Shown here: positions 20,140 to 29,166 of the stretch, piece by piece
Layout: each line of letters opens with the position of its first letter
Numbering within the stretch: the stretch's first letter is position 1
Origin: Actinomyces bowdenii
Lineage (GTDB): Bacteria > Actinomycetota > Actinomycetes > Actinomycetales > Actinomycetaceae
DNA: 64,000 nucleotides
Direction of reading: 5' to 3'
Assembly: GCF_017592395.1 (NCBI RefSeq)
Contig: NZ_JAGFOU010000004.1
Coordinates: 62,001-126,000, forward strand
Program-made: the position numbers and the translations under genes
Notes under the pieces: model-generated
Database searches by the model: none
The model's input: only the letters and a program-made list of their open reading frames with translations
Told to the model about the DNA's origin: nothing

Positions 20140-20660
20140 GTCAGAAGGCACCCCGCGCCATAAGGTGCATTGAGACGTAGCCGCCCTTTGTGATGATGAT
20201 GGAGCTGTCGGTCAGAAGGCACCCCGCGCCATAAGGTGCATTGAGACTGAGCTCAAGCTCATCCTTCGTCAGTTGGAGTACCAAGTCAGAAGGCACCCCG
20301 CGCCATAAGGTGCATTGAGACGTCAACCCCAGGCTGTCGAGAATCTTCTCGATCGTCAGAAGGCACCCCGCGCCATAAGGTGCATTGAGACACCATCGAT
20401 GATGTCTGAGTAGCATCCCTCACCGAGTCAGAAGGCACCCCGCGCCATAAGGTGCATTGAGACCTCTATTCCCCGCCCTCCGTGCGGGCAACCGTTAGTC
20501 AGAAGGCACCCCGCGCCATAAGGTGCATTGAGACGATCATGACCCATCCTTTCTCTAAGAGCCTGCCCCGGTCAGAAGGCACCCCGCGCCATAAGGTGCA
20601 TTGAGACGCGCAGGCATACAGGGTTTCAACTGCCGTACTCGGGTCAGAAGGCACCCCGCG
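20140..20660 (+). CRISPR. CRISPR array 1, 7 full repeats, 7 spacers, no cas genes nearby
   Basis: Seven identical 37-bp repeats start at 20140, 20211, 20285, 20355, 20427, 20498 and 20571. Each begins GTCAGAAGGCACCCCGCG and ends GGTGCATTGAGAC. An 18-bp half repeat at 20643-20660 closes the array. Spacers are 34, 37, 33, 35, 34, 36 and 35 bp and all differ. Identical repeats near the leader and the truncated last one at the right indicate plus-strand orientation. The ATTGAGAC end resembles the ATTGAAAC handle of class 1 systems (types I-B, I-C, III), but the type is not proven. Repeats can fold (GCACC with GGTGC). No cas gene occurs in the window, so processing must be in trans if it occurs. 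Confidence 0.97.
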
Positions 20661-20693
20661 TGGGTCGGTTCTCTGCCGGGTCGGTCGTTTTCT

Positions 20694-20761
20694 GCTGGGT
20701 GACTTGCATTCTGCCCGTTGAGATCCGCCTATCTGGGCCAGCGGGATGCGGGTGACCCAGC
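20694..20761. repeat. Palindromic intergenic element, copy 1
   Basis: Imperfect inverted repeat: GCTGGGTGACTTGCATTCTG on the left, and GGGCCAGCGGGATGCGGGTG running on into ACCCAGC on the right. Related copies lie at 20941-21008, 53721-53788 and 58059-58126. Confidence 0.75.
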
Positions 20762-20940
20762 GAGATGCGGGAGACCCCGCGGCATAGCGTGTGCGCCCCT
20801 CATAGCCGGAGTGACCGGGAGGGCCTCGACGGGTCTCTAGCAGTGCGCCTCGCATCACTGCTGGTCACAGGGGGTGGTTCGAGGGGTGGGTCAGGAGGTG
20901 CCCCGCGTGGGTCGGTTCTCTGCCGGGTTGGTCGTTTTCT

Positions 20941-21008
20941 GCTGGGTGACTTGCGTTCTGCCCGTTGAGATCTGCCTATCTGGGTCAGCGGGATGCGGGT
21001 GACCCAGC
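20941..21008. repeat. Palindromic intergenic element, copy 2
   Basis: Nearly identical to copy 1 at 20694-20761, from which it arose by the 247-bp tandem duplication of the CRISPR trailer. Confidence 0.75.
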
Positions 21009-21112
21009 GAGATGCGGGAGACCCCGCGGCATAGCGTGTGCGCCCCTCATAGCCGGAGTGACCGGGAGGGGCGAGAGGCGGGCGCGCGGCGGCGCCTCGG
21101 AACTGCCCTCGT

Positions 21113-21661
21113 CTACGAGCGCATGTGCTCAGAAGGGGCCCAGGGAGCCTCAGAGCCGGAGGGGGAATGCTCACCGGCCGCCCGCGCGCCCGCCCGTATC
21201 GGGCGGCTCTGCTTGAGGCGGCGGTGCTGGAGGACCACCGAGGTGGCGAAGGCCGCGAGAATCGCCACCGAGGCGATCCTGCCGGTGGGGCTGGAGAACC
21301 AGGCGCCCAGCACCGCCATGCCCACGGTCGTGTAGATCGTGGCCCAGGCCACCGCTCCCACGGCGGTGGCCGGGATGTAATGCCGCAGGGGCATGCGCGC
21401 CACCCCGGCCGAGAGCTGGATGAAGCTCTGGAGCCCCACGGTCAGAAAGGACATGGGGATGGCCAGCACGCCCCAGCGAGCCGTCCAGGCCTGGGCCGTG
21501 GCGTACAGGGGATGATCGAGCATCGCCGCCCACCTGCTGCGGGCCGTGCCCGCCGCAACGCCGCGCCCGATCCAGTAGAACATGTTCGACCGCGCCATGC
21601 CGCCGCACCAGAAGAACAGGAAGACCCAGGTGTAGGGCAGCTCGTTGATCCGGTCCATCAC
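21113..21661 (-). CDS. Short DedA-like membrane protein
   Basis: A 182-aa membrane protein with the C-terminal signature of the DedA/VTT family: a Gly-Val-Leu-Ala-Ile-Pro segment followed by a helix containing SAGVARMPLRHYIPATAVGA and W. About four membrane segments are visible, then a basic, Ser-rich tail. It is shorter than typical DedA proteins and lacks the first re-entrant loop, so it may be a divergent or truncated member. Known DedA members take part in lipid handling and membrane homeostasis. The stop lies close to the CRISPR trailer. Confidence 0.7.
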   Translation of the reverse strand: MMDRINELPYTWVFLFFWCGGMARSNMFYWIGRGVAAGTARSRWAAMLDHPLYATAQAWTARWGVLAIPMSFLTVGLQSFIQLSAGVARMPLRHYIPATAVGAVAWATIYTTVGMAVLGAWFSSPTGRIASVAILAAFATSVVLQHRRLKQSRPIRAGARAAGEHSPSGSEAPWAPSEHMRS

Positions 21662-21770
21662 GCGGGTCAGGCTAGCCTAAGCAAGGGGGCGGGCCGCAGT
21701 GATGCCGGCGATACCCACGTGCGGCCCGGCAGGCCGCGACCACACCGCAACCCCGCGGCTGCACCCCCAG

Positions 21771-22571
21771 CTACCCCCGCAGCGTCGCCTGGAGGGCCTG
21801 GAGCCAGGAGGCGTAGGCCGGGCCGGTCCAGCCCCTGCCCTGCGGGGCGGCGGGATCGCGCTGGAAGGCGGCCGGGTTGGCCCCCGGCCCCTGGAGCAGG
21901 ATCGCCTTGTAGTGGTCGGGGAAGCGCCTCCGGAAGGAGTACTCGACATTGCTCAGGCCCTTGGCGATCCGGCGGGCATCCCCGATCCGGTTGCCGGCGA
22001 ACCTCCCCTCGGCCTCCAGCTGCATGAGGTGGCGGGCCAGGAGCGGCGCACTGAACCACACCAGGTCGATCGAGAGCTTCTGGCCCCGGCTGTCGCGCAC
22101 CACCACCGTGCGCCGGTTCGCCGCGTGGTACTTGGTGATCTCCTCATGGACCACCCGCGTCTCCCGGCTGCGCCAGGAGGTCATGATCGTCATCGTCGGG
22201 GCGTCCACGAGACTGCTGTGGTGGTAGTAGCGCAGGACGTAGACGCCGCACAGGACGACCGCCACCCCCATCAGGCCGATGACGATCATGCCGATGGGGT
22301 CGGGGATGAGCGCCGCCAGCGGCGTGAGCACCACGCCGCAGGCGATGATGATGAAGCCGAGCACCCTCATCGAGGGGGCCGGGCGCTGGCGGGGCACCTC
22401 GAAGGCCTGCACTGCGCCGCCGGCGCCACCGGCTCCGCCGACGGCGGCGGGCCCGGTCACGCGCCCCGGCTCGTGGCGGCGCGAGCGCCGGGCCAGACGG
22501 GCGATCAGGGTCATGACGAGGGCGATGACGATGGCGAGGACCATCTTGACGATCACCGGGGTGGCATCCAT
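21771..22571 (-). CDS. Uncharacterised membrane protein
   Basis: A 266-aa protein I do not recognise. An N-terminal membrane segment (about 8-26), a Gly/Ala-rich linker, two adjacent membrane segments (about 69-112), then a soluble domain of about 150 residues with strand-rich stretches (RTVVVRDSRGQKLSIDLVWF) that recall a PH-like fold. A GGCCTCC-like purine run precedes the ATG on its strand (GGAGGCCCC). It stands between the DedA-like gene and the divergent lepA. Function unknown. Confidence 0.65.
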   Translation of the reverse strand: MDATPVIVKMVLAIVIALVMTLIARLARRSRRHEPGRVTGPAAVGGAGGAGGAVQAFEVPRQRPAPSMRVLGFIIIACGVVLTPLAALIPDPIGMIVIGLMGVAVVLCGVYVLRYYHHSSLVDAPTMTIMTSWRSRETRVVHEEITKYHAANRRTVVVRDSRGQKLSIDLVWFSAPLLARHLMQLEAEGRFAGNRIGDARRIAKGLSNVEYSFRRRFPDHYKAILLQGPGANPAAFQRDPAAPQGRGWTGPAYASWLQALQATLRG

Positions 22572-22772
22572 GGGGCCTCCTGGGATTGAGGGGAAGGACT
22601 GGGGTGCGATGGCAGGCTACCGCCGGCGGCCCGCCCCGGGCGGCCTCTCGGCCCTGGATGGCGGCGCTGCCGCATGGGGAGTCCGACCCGTCTCACATCG
22701 GCGCCTGACGGCGCCGGCTCCGCCACGTGGGAGACTTGACCCGGACCCATGCCCGCCTGAGGAAGAGCACAC

Positions 22773-24650
22773 GTGTCACCGATCCCCACGCCAGAGCAGA
22801 TGAGCAGCGTCAGCCCTGCGGCCACCGCGCCCGAGCTGCTGCGCAACTTCTCCATCATCGCGCACATCGACCACGGCAAGTCCACCCTGGCCGACCGCAT
22901 GCTCCAGGCCACCGGCGTCGTCCAGCCCCGCGACATGCGCGCCCAGTACCTCGACCGCATGGACATCGAGCGCGAGCGCGGCATCACCATCAAGTCCCAG
23001 GCGGTGCGCATGCCCTGGGCCGTCCAGGGCGAGGACGGCGAGATGCGCACCTACGCCCTCAACATGATCGACACCCCCGGGCACGTCGACTTCTCCTACG
23101 AGGTCAACCGCTCCCTGGCCGCATGCGAGGGCGCCGTCCTCCTGGTCGACGCCGCCCAGGGCATCCAGGCCCAGACCCTGGCCAACCTCTACATGGCCAT
23201 CGAGGGGGACCTGACCATCATCCCCGTGCTCAACAAGATCGACCTGCCCGCCGCCGAGCCCGAGCGGCACGCCGAGGAGATCGCCTCCCTCATAGGCTGC
23301 GAGGTCGAGGACGTCCTCATGGCCTCGGGCAAGACCGGGGCGGGCGTGCCCGAGCTGCTCGACCGCATCGTCCAGGCCGTCCCGGCCCCGCACGGCGACC
23401 CCGCCGCCCCGGCCCGGGCCATGATCTTCGACTCGGTCTACGACACCTACCGGGGCGTGGTCACCTACGTGCGCGTCGTCGACGGCGCCCTCAAGCCGCG
23501 CGAGCGCATCGAGATGCTCTCCACCGGCGCCGTCCACGACCTGCTGGAGATCGGCGTCATCAGCCCCGAGCCCCGGCCCTCGGCCGGATTGGGGGCCGGG
23601 GAGGTCGGCTACCTCATCACCGGGGTCAAGGACGTGCGCCAGTCCAAGGTCGGCGACACCGTCACCTCCGCGGCCGCCCCCGCCGCCGAGCCCCTGGCCG
23701 GCTACCAGGACCCCAAGCCCATGGTCTTCTCCGGCCTGTTCCCCGTGGACGGCTCGGACTTCCCCGCCCTGCGCGACGCCCTGGACAAGCTCAAGCTCAA
23801 CGACGCCGCCCTGACCTACGAGCCCGAGACCTCCGTGGCCCTGGGCTTCGGCTTCCGCTGCGGCTACCTGGGCCTGCTGCACCTGGAGATCATCCGCGAG
23901 CGCCTGGAGCGCGAGTTCAACCTGGACATCATCTCCACCGCGCCCTCGGTGGTCTACGAGGTGACCATGGAGGACCGCACCACCCACACGGTGACCAACC
24001 CCAGCGAGTTCCCCGAGGGCAAGGTCTCCACCGTCTCCGAGCCGGTGGTGCGGGCCACGATCCTGACCCCCAGCGAGTTCGTGGGCACGGTCATGGAGCT
24101 GTGCCAGTCGCGCCGGGGCACCATGGCGGGCATGGACTACCTGTCCGAGACGCGCGTGGAGATGCACTACACGCTTCCGCTGGCCGAGATCGTCTTCGAC
24201 TTCTTCGACGCCCTGAAGTCGCGCACCCGCGGCTACGCCTCCCTGGACTACGAGATGGACGGCTCCCAGGAGGCCAACCTGGTCAAGGTCGATATCCTGC
24301 TCAACGGGGAGAGGGTCGACGCCTTCAGCGCCATCGTCCACCGGGATGCGGCCTACTCCTACGGGGTGATGATGACCAAGCGCCTGAAGGACCTCATCCC
24401 GCGCCAGCAGTTCGAGGTCCCGGTGCAGGCCGCGATCGGCACCCGGGTGATCGCCCGGGAGACCATCCGCGCTCTGCGCAAGGACATGCTGGCCAAGTGC
24501 TACGGCGGCGACATCACCCGCAAGCGCAAGCTGCTGGAGAAGCAGAAGGAGGGCAAGAAGCGCATGAAGGCCATCGGCCGCGTGGATGTGCCCCAGGAGG
24601 CCTTCATCGCCGCCCTGGGGGCGGACACGCCCACCGGCCGGGACAAGTGA
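22773..24650 (+). CDS. lepA: Elongation factor 4 (LepA)
   Basis: Ribosome-binding GTPase that back-translocates or assists subunit maturation; 625 aa. G1 [11 protein letters not shown]2 region [12 protein letters not shown]3 [12 protein letters not shown] and G4 NKIDLP are all present. The LepA-specific C-terminal domain includes [15 protein letters not shown] and the [20 protein letters not shown] signature. GTG 22773 was chosen for the GAGGAA ribosome binding site about 10 bp upstream; ATG 22800 is an alternative. Typical actinobacterial partner of hemW and hrcA downstream. Confidence 0.97.
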   Translation: MSPIPTPEQMSSVSPAATAPELLRNFSIIAHIDHGKSTLADRMLQATGVVQPRDMRAQYLDRMDIERERGITIKSQAVRMPWAVQGEDGEMRTYALNMIDTPGHVDFSYEVNRSLAACEGAVLLVDAAQGIQAQTLANLYMAIEGDLTIIPVLNKIDLPAAEPERHAEEIASLIGCEVEDVLMASGKTGAGVPELLDRIVQAVPAPHGDPAAPARAMIFDSVYDTYRGVVTYVRVVDGALKPRERIEMLSTGAVHDLLEIGVISPEPRPSAGLGAGEVGYLITGVKDVRQSKVGDTVTSAAAPAAEPLAGYQDPKPMVFSGLFPVDGSDFPALRDALDKLKLNDAALTYEPETSVALGFGFRCGYLGLLHLEIIRERLEREFNLDIISTAPSVVYEVTMEDRTTHTVTNPSEFPEGKVSTVSEPVVRATILTPSEFVGTVMELCQSRRGTMAGMDYLSETRVEMHYTLPLAEIVFDFFDALKSRTRGYASLDYEMDGSQEANLVKVDILLNGERVDAFSAIVHRDAAYSYGVMMTKRLKDLIPRQQFEVPVQAAIGTRVIARETIRALRKDMLAKCYGGDITRKRKLLEKQKEGKKRMKAIGRVDVPQEAFIAALGADTPTGRDK

Positions 24651-24737
24651 GGCCGGGGTTCGGGAGGCCTCATCACGGCATCACGAGTGAGGACGGCCGA
24701 GGACGGCAGTCACGCAGCACTGGGGCAGGAGGCTCCG

Positions 24738-25613
24738 ATGGTTGAGCAGATCGACGGCGTGCCGGTGAGCCGCGGCACGGTCCACGCCGCCATGTCCGAC
24801 GACGGCGCGGGACTGGCCCTGACCCGCCACCTGGCCCGCGTCCTGGGGGAGCCCCACGCGGGCGCCGATGGGCGCCACCGGGGCGAGCCCTCGCCCTTCG
24901 CCCAGGGGGACCTGGTGGGCGCGGTGGCCGCGGTGTGCGCCGTGGCCCGGCTGCGCCCGGACTGCGGGCCGCCCGGGGTCTCGGCGCTCCACAAGGCCGC
25001 CGTGGAGGGCCCCGTGGCGGTCAACGCCCTGGGGCTCATCCCCGATCAGCAGGCCGATCGCGCCCACCACGGAGGGCTGGACAAGGCCCTGTACGTGATG
25101 AGCGGCGCCGAGGCCCGCCACTGGTCCAGGGTTCTGGGCGGGATCCGGCCCGGGGCCCTGGGGGAGAACCTGCTCATCGACAGCCCCGGTGAGGACCGGG
25201 ACCGCAGGGAGCCGGGCGTTGCGGGGGCGGCCGGGATCGACGACGTCGAGATCGGCGCGGTGCTGGGGATCGGGCGGCCGGGCAGCGGCATCCGGGTGCG
25301 GGTCACGGGGGTGCGCAACCCGTGCTCGACCTTCGCGCGCGGCGTGGGCCGGGGGGACTGGGTGGATGCCTTCTCCACCCGCAACCGGGTGGGCGTCTAC
25401 CTGTCGGTCCTTCAGGAGGGCGAGGTGCGGGCCGGCGATGAGGTGCGGGTGCTGGCCAGCCCGGGACACGGGGTGAGCTGCCGGCGCTGGTTCGCCCACC
25501 ACGACCCCCGCGACGCCCGGGCGATGCTCGCCGCGCAGGAGCGCGGCGGCTGCGTCATCGCCGGGTTCACCAGGAAGTACCTGCTGGCCGCTGCCGACGA
25601 GCCGGTCGGATGA
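24738..25613 (+). CDS. MOSC domain protein
   Basis: A 291-aa protein with a MOSC domain, the sulphur-carrier fold of molybdenum cofactor sulphurases and related YiiM/YuaD proteins. Seen: VAVNALGLIPDQQADRAHHGG, GALGENLLIDS, VLGIGRPGSGIRVRV and RNPCSTFARG with the conserved Cys. The first 90 residues before the MOSC core are unusual for the family. ATG 24738 is chosen because AGGAGG lies 6 bp upstream; a longer frame from 24687 has no such site. It overlaps the trmB region closely, and its stop lies 11 bp before the trmB ATG. Substrate unknown. Confidence 0.85.
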   Translation: MVEQIDGVPVSRGTVHAAMSDDGAGLALTRHLARVLGEPHAGADGRHRGEPSPFAQGDLVGAVAAVCAVARLRPDCGPPGVSALHKAAVEGPVAVNALGLIPDQQADRAHHGGLDKALYVMSGAEARHWSRVLGGIRPGALGENLLIDSPGEDRDRREPGVAGAAGIDDVEIGAVLGIGRPGSGIRVRVTGVRNPCSTFARGVGRGDWVDAFSTRNRVGVYLSVLQEGEVRAGDEVRVLASPGHGVSCRRWFAHHDPRDARAMLAAQERGGCVIAGFTRKYLLAAADEPVG

Positions 25614-25624
25614 GGAGGAGGCCC

Positions 25625-26650
25625 ATGACCCAGCAGCACCCGCCCCGCTCCCACGCCATCCGCTCGCGCGTGCGCTCCTACTCGCGCGCCGGCGGGCGCC
25701 TGACCCCCACCCAGGCCCAGGCGCTGGCCGAGTTCGGCCCCCGCTACGTGGTGGAGGTGCCGCGCGCCGACGCCGTGCGCACCGTCGCCCCGGGGTTCCG
25801 CCTGGAGCCGGAGGCGCTCTTCGGGCATGTGGGCCAGGCCCGGCCCCTGATTGTGGAGGTGGGCCCGGGCAGCGGTGAGGCGCTCCTGGCCCATGCGGCC
25901 GCGCATCCGGGGGCGGACTACCTGGCCATCGAGGTCTGGGAGACGGCGATCGCCCGGATGGTGGCCTCCATCGCCCGCCAGGGGCTGCGCAATGTGCGGG
26001 TCGTGCCCGCCGACGCCGCCCAGCTGCTGACCGCGGCCCTGCCGGTGGCCTGCGCCAGCGAGGTGTGGGTCTTCTTCCCCGACCCCTGGCGCAAGCCCCG
26101 CCACCGCAAGCGGCGCCTGGTCACCGCCGCCTTCGCCGACTCGGTGGCGCGGGTGCTGCGCCCCGGCGGGGTGTGGCGCATGGCCACGGACTGGGCGGAC
26201 TACGCCTGGCAGATGCGCGACGTCGTCGAGGAAGTCTCCGCCCTGCCGGCCGGGCTGCGCCCCGACGCCACCCTGCCCTACTTCCGCCATGACGACGCCG
26301 GTGCGCGCGCGGAGCTGGGGGCGCGGACCGCCGAGGAGGGCAGCCTGGGCAACGGCCCGGACCCCGGCTCGCCCTCGGGGGCGCGCGGCGGCTGGTGCGA
26401 GCGCTTCGCCGGCCGGGTGATGACCCGCTTCGAGCAGCGCGGCCTGGAGGCCGGGCGCACGATCAGGGACCTGCGCGCGGTGCGCACCGAGGTGGCCTGG
26501 GAGCCCGAGCTGGGCGCCTCCATGCTCCAGCGCCTGGAGGCCCAGCGGGCGGCCTGGGACGCCGCGGAGCGCGAGCCCTGGCGCCTGCGCGAGGCCGGCG
26601 CCATGGGGGGCCTGGACCCCGGGCGGCGGGGCCGGGGGCCGGGGCGGTGA
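25625..26650 (+). CDS. trmB: tRNA (guanine-N7-)-methyltransferase
   Basis: SAM-dependent enzyme making m7G46 in tRNA; 341 aa. SAM motif LIVEVGPGSGEALL, acidic AIEVWETAI, and the TrmB hallmark VFFPDPWRKPRHRKRRLV are clear. The C-terminal TRFEQRGLEAGR motif is also present. A 45-residue low-complexity insert (about 228-260) and an Arg/Gly tail lengthen it beyond the usual 220-260 aa. The start at 25625 is chosen because GAGGAGGAGG lies just upstream; the GAGGAGGAGG itself would encode the first codons of a longer form from 25610. The stop overlaps hemW (GTGA). Confidence 0.94.
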   Translation: MTQQHPPRSHAIRSRVRSYSRAGGRLTPTQAQALAEFGPRYVVEVPRADAVRTVAPGFRLEPEALFGHVGQARPLIVEVGPGSGEALLAHAAAHPGADYLAIEVWETAIARMVASIARQGLRNVRVVPADAAQLLTAALPVACASEVWVFFPDPWRKPRHRKRRLVTAAFADSVARVLRPGGVWRMATDWADYAWQMRDVVEEVSALPAGLRPDATLPYFRHDDAGARAELGARTAEEGSLGNGPDPGSPSGARGGWCERFAGRVMTRFEQRGLEAGRTIRDLRAVRTEVAWEPELGASMLQRLEAQRAAWDAAEREPWRLREAGAMGGLDPGRRGRGPGR

Positions 26651-27963
26651 GCCCGGCCCAGCCCCTGGGCCCGCCCCTGCCGGGCATGGGGGAGCTGCCG
26701 GGGCGGGCCGCCGCGCCCGCCCCCGGCGGCGGGGCCCGCCCCTTCTCCGTCTACCTGCACGTCCCCTACTGCCGGGTGCGCTGCGGGTACTGCGATTTCA
26801 ACACCTACACGAACCTGGACATGGGGCGGGGGGCCTCCGCCGAGGACTTCGTGGGGACCCTGGCGGGGGAGATGCGGGCGGCGCGCGCCGCCATGGACGC
26901 CGTGGGCCTGCCGCCGCGGCCCGCCCGGACCGTCTTCGTGGGAGGGGGGACGCCCACGATGCTGCCGGCCGGAGACCTGGTGGCCATGCTGGGGCTGGTG
27001 CGCGAGTGCTTCGGGCTGGCTCCGGGGGCGGAGGTGACCACGGAGGCCAATCCCGACTCGGTGGATGAGGCCTCCCTGACGGCACTGGCCGAGGGCGGCT
27101 TCACGCGCGTGTCCTTCGGCATGCAGTCGGCCCTGCCCCATGTGCTGGCCGTCCTGGACCGCACCCATGCCCCCGAGCGGGTGCCGCAGGCGGTCGCCTG
27201 GGCCCGGCGCGCGGGGCTGAGCACCTCCCTGGACCTCATCTACGGGGCGCCGGGGGAGTCGGTGGAGGACTGGCGCCGCTCCCTGGAGGCCGCGGTGGGC
27301 ATCGGCCCGGACCACATCAGCGCCTACGCCCTGGTCATCGAGGAGGGCACGCGCATGTGGTCCCAGGTGCGCCGGGGCGAGCTGCCCATGCCCCAGGACG
27401 ACGACGAGGCCGCCAAGTACGAGCTGGCCGATGAGGTGCTCGCAGGCGCCGGCTACCAGTGGTACGAGATCTCGAACTGGGCGCGCCCGGGCCACGAGTG
27501 CCGGCACAACCAGGCCTACTGGCTCGACTGGGACTGGTGGGGGGCGGGTCCCGGCGCCCACTCCCACCTGGGGGATGCGCGCCTGTGGAACACCAAGCAC
27601 CCGGTGGCCTGGGCCGGGCAGATCGCCTCAGGCCACCTGCCGGTGGCCGGGCACGAGGTCATCGACGCCGAGTCCCGCGAGCTGGAGCGGATCATGCTGG
27701 GCATCCGCCTGCGCCGGGGCATCGATCTGGCGGGGCTCGGCGCGGCGCCCGACGGTGGGCCGGCCCGCGGCATCGTCCGGGCCGGTGCTCCCGCGCAGCT
27801 CGCGATGGCGGCCGGGAGCGCTGCGCCGCACCTGTCGCCCGTCGTCGCAGACCTGCTCGCCGATGGGCTCCTGGAGCCGCGGGCCGCCCAGCAGGGCCGG
27901 GCCGTGCTCACCCTGCGCGGCCGCCTCATGGCCGACGCCGTCACCCGGGCCCTGAGCGGGTAG
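26647..27963 (+). CDS. hemW: HemW-type radical SAM heme chaperone
   Basis: Radical SAM protein, 438 aa, formerly annotated as coproporphyrinogen III oxidase-like and now known as a heme chaperone in characterised members. The cluster motif CRVRCGYC (C-x3-C-x2-C) follows SVYLHVPYC; TVFVGGGTPTML and the HemW signature RHNQAYW are present. The start is GTG 26647, overlapping the trmB stop, with G-rich upstream sequence; ATG 26686 is a credible alternative. It precedes a membrane protein, and further on DUF3097 and hrcA, in the usual actinobacterial order. Confidence 0.93.
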   Translation: MSPAQPLGPPLPGMGELPGRAAAPAPGGGARPFSVYLHVPYCRVRCGYCDFNTYTNLDMGRGASAEDFVGTLAGEMRAARAAMDAVGLPPRPARTVFVGGGTPTMLPAGDLVAMLGLVRECFGLAPGAEVTTEANPDSVDEASLTALAEGGFTRVSFGMQSALPHVLAVLDRTHAPERVPQAVAWARRAGLSTSLDLIYGAPGESVEDWRRSLEAAVGIGPDHISAYALVIEEGTRMWSQVRRGELPMPQDDDEAAKYELADEVLAGAGYQWYEISNWARPGHECRHNQAYWLDWDWWGAGPGAHSHLGDARLWNTKHPVAWAGQIASGHLPVAGHEVIDAESRELERIMLGIRLRRGIDLAGLGAAPDGGPARGIVRAGAPAQLAMAAGSAAPHLSPVVADLLADGLLEPRAAQQGRAVLTLRGRLMADAVTRALSG

Positions 27964-28172
27964 CGGCCGCGCCAGCCGGCGGAGCCAGGGACAGGCCCCT
28001 GATCCCGCGTCGTGGCCCCAGCCGCCCATGGGGCCGGGGCCGACGGGAGCGCCTACCACCGCCAGCAGTAGGCAGGAGGGCCCCATGGCGCCCCGATCTC
28101 CTCAGTCCAGGATGCTCATGGATCCGGCATTCACCCGCGGTTGGGGCCTTACCTGTGGAAGAGTGATGGGCT

Positions 28173-29006
28173 ATGAGCACCTATCCACCCAACCCGCAGT
28201 ACCCCGACCACGGCCAGCAGCCAGGTGACGGCCAATCCGGCTATGGCGCCCAGCAGCAGCCCGGCTACCCGCCCTACCCCGCGGGAGGAGCCGGCCAGCA
28301 GGGATATGCCGCCCAGCCCGGATACGGCGCGCCCGGCTATGGCCCGCAGCCCGGCTACGGGGCGCCGGGGGTGCCGGTGGCGCCGCCCAGTGTCGGCGAG
28401 GCGCTGTCCTGGGCGTGGTCGGTCATCACCTCCAATGCCGCGGTCATCCTCGCGGGCTTCGGCCTGTGGACCCTGGTGATCGGGGTACTGAGCTTCCAGT
28501 TCGAGTACACCGTGAATAATGAGGAGGTCTCCTACGGCCTGGGCATCCCCTTCGGCCAGCCCATCGGCTATGTGCTGAATCTTCTCTCCACCATCGTCTT
28601 CGCCCACGTCGGCCTCAAGGCCGCCTCCGGACAGCGCGTGGCCTTCTCCGACTTCTTCACCTTCCCGAACCTGGGAGGGACCCTGATCGCAGCATTCCTG
28701 ACCTGGCTGGCCGCCGGGGTGGGCACCCTGCTGTGCCTCATCCCCGGGATCATCGCGCTCTTCCTGCTCTACTTCTCCGTGTACGCCGCAGCGGACAGGG
28801 GCGTGGACGGCATCGAGGCCATGAGGATCTCCTGGCGGACCCTGAGCGCCAATGTGGGGACCTACCTCCCCTTCGCCCTGGTGGGAACCGGCCTCTGGAT
28901 CCTTGGTTCAGTGACCGTCATCGGCTGGGTGATCACCGTGCCGCTGGTCTCGCTGATGACCGCCTACGCCTACGTGCGCTCCCAGGGCCGCCAGGTGGCG
29001 GCCTGA
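28173..29006 (+). CDS. Membrane protein with Pro/Gly/Tyr-rich N-terminus
   Basis: A 277-aa protein. The first 70 residues are a low-complexity Pro/Gly/Tyr/Gln tail with repeated PGYGAPGYGPQ-type units. About five or six membrane segments follow, with the last soluble stretch around FRMSWRTL-type sequence (AMRISWRTLSANVG). The C-terminal layout resembles actinobacterial membrane proteins related to DUF4013 or glycerophosphodiester-phosphodiesterase membrane domains; I cannot decide. It stands alone, 210 bp after hemW, and is followed by a strong hairpin. The 210-bp gap upstream shows nothing notable. Confidence 0.75.
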   Translation: MSTYPPNPQYPDHGQQPGDGQSGYGAQQQPGYPPYPAGGAGQQGYAAQPGYGAPGYGPQPGYGAPGVPVAPPSVGEALSWAWSVITSNAAVILAGFGLWTLVIGVLSFQFEYTVNNEEVSYGLGIPFGQPIGYVLNLLSTIVFAHVGLKAASGQRVAFSDFFTFPNLGGTLIAAFLTWLAAGVGTLLCLIPGIIALFLLYFSVYAAADRGVDGIEAMRISWRTLSANVGTYLPFALVGTGLWILGSVTVIGWVITVPLVSLMTAYAYVRSQGRQVAA

Positions 29007-29015
29007 TCCCGCCGG

Positions 29016-29059
29016 TCCAGGGCGCCCGGCGCCGTCCTCGCAGCGTCGGGCGCCCTGGA
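29016..29059 (+). terminator. Hairpin terminator
   Basis: A 17-bp stem with one G-T pair (29016-29032 with 29043-29059, loop of 10) lies 9 bp beyond the membrane protein stop. There is no T-run, which is common in high-GC actinobacteria. Confidence 0.65.
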
Positions 29060-29166
29060 GCGCGGCAGGCATCCCGCCCATCGGGCCGACGGCGCCGATC
29101 GGGCCTGACGATCACAGGGCGGGCGTAGTGTGGAGGCAGGAGCACTGATCGATCAAGGAGACAGTC

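Larger units (their letters stand above)
20661..21070. repeat. Tandemly duplicated CRISPR trailer
   Basis: The 163 bp after the array (20661-20823) recur with a 247-bp offset at 20908-21070. Between them lie a piece resembling the leader 3' end (20828-20889) and another 18-bp half repeat (20890-20907, three mismatches). The junction CCCCGCG-TGGGTCGG is the same in both copies. The order leader end, half repeat, trailer with no spacers looks like a collapsed second array. Confidence 0.85.

Noticed and set aside
22776-24341. 521-aa open frame opposite lepA
   Set aside because: Shadow of lepA; no recognisable motif.
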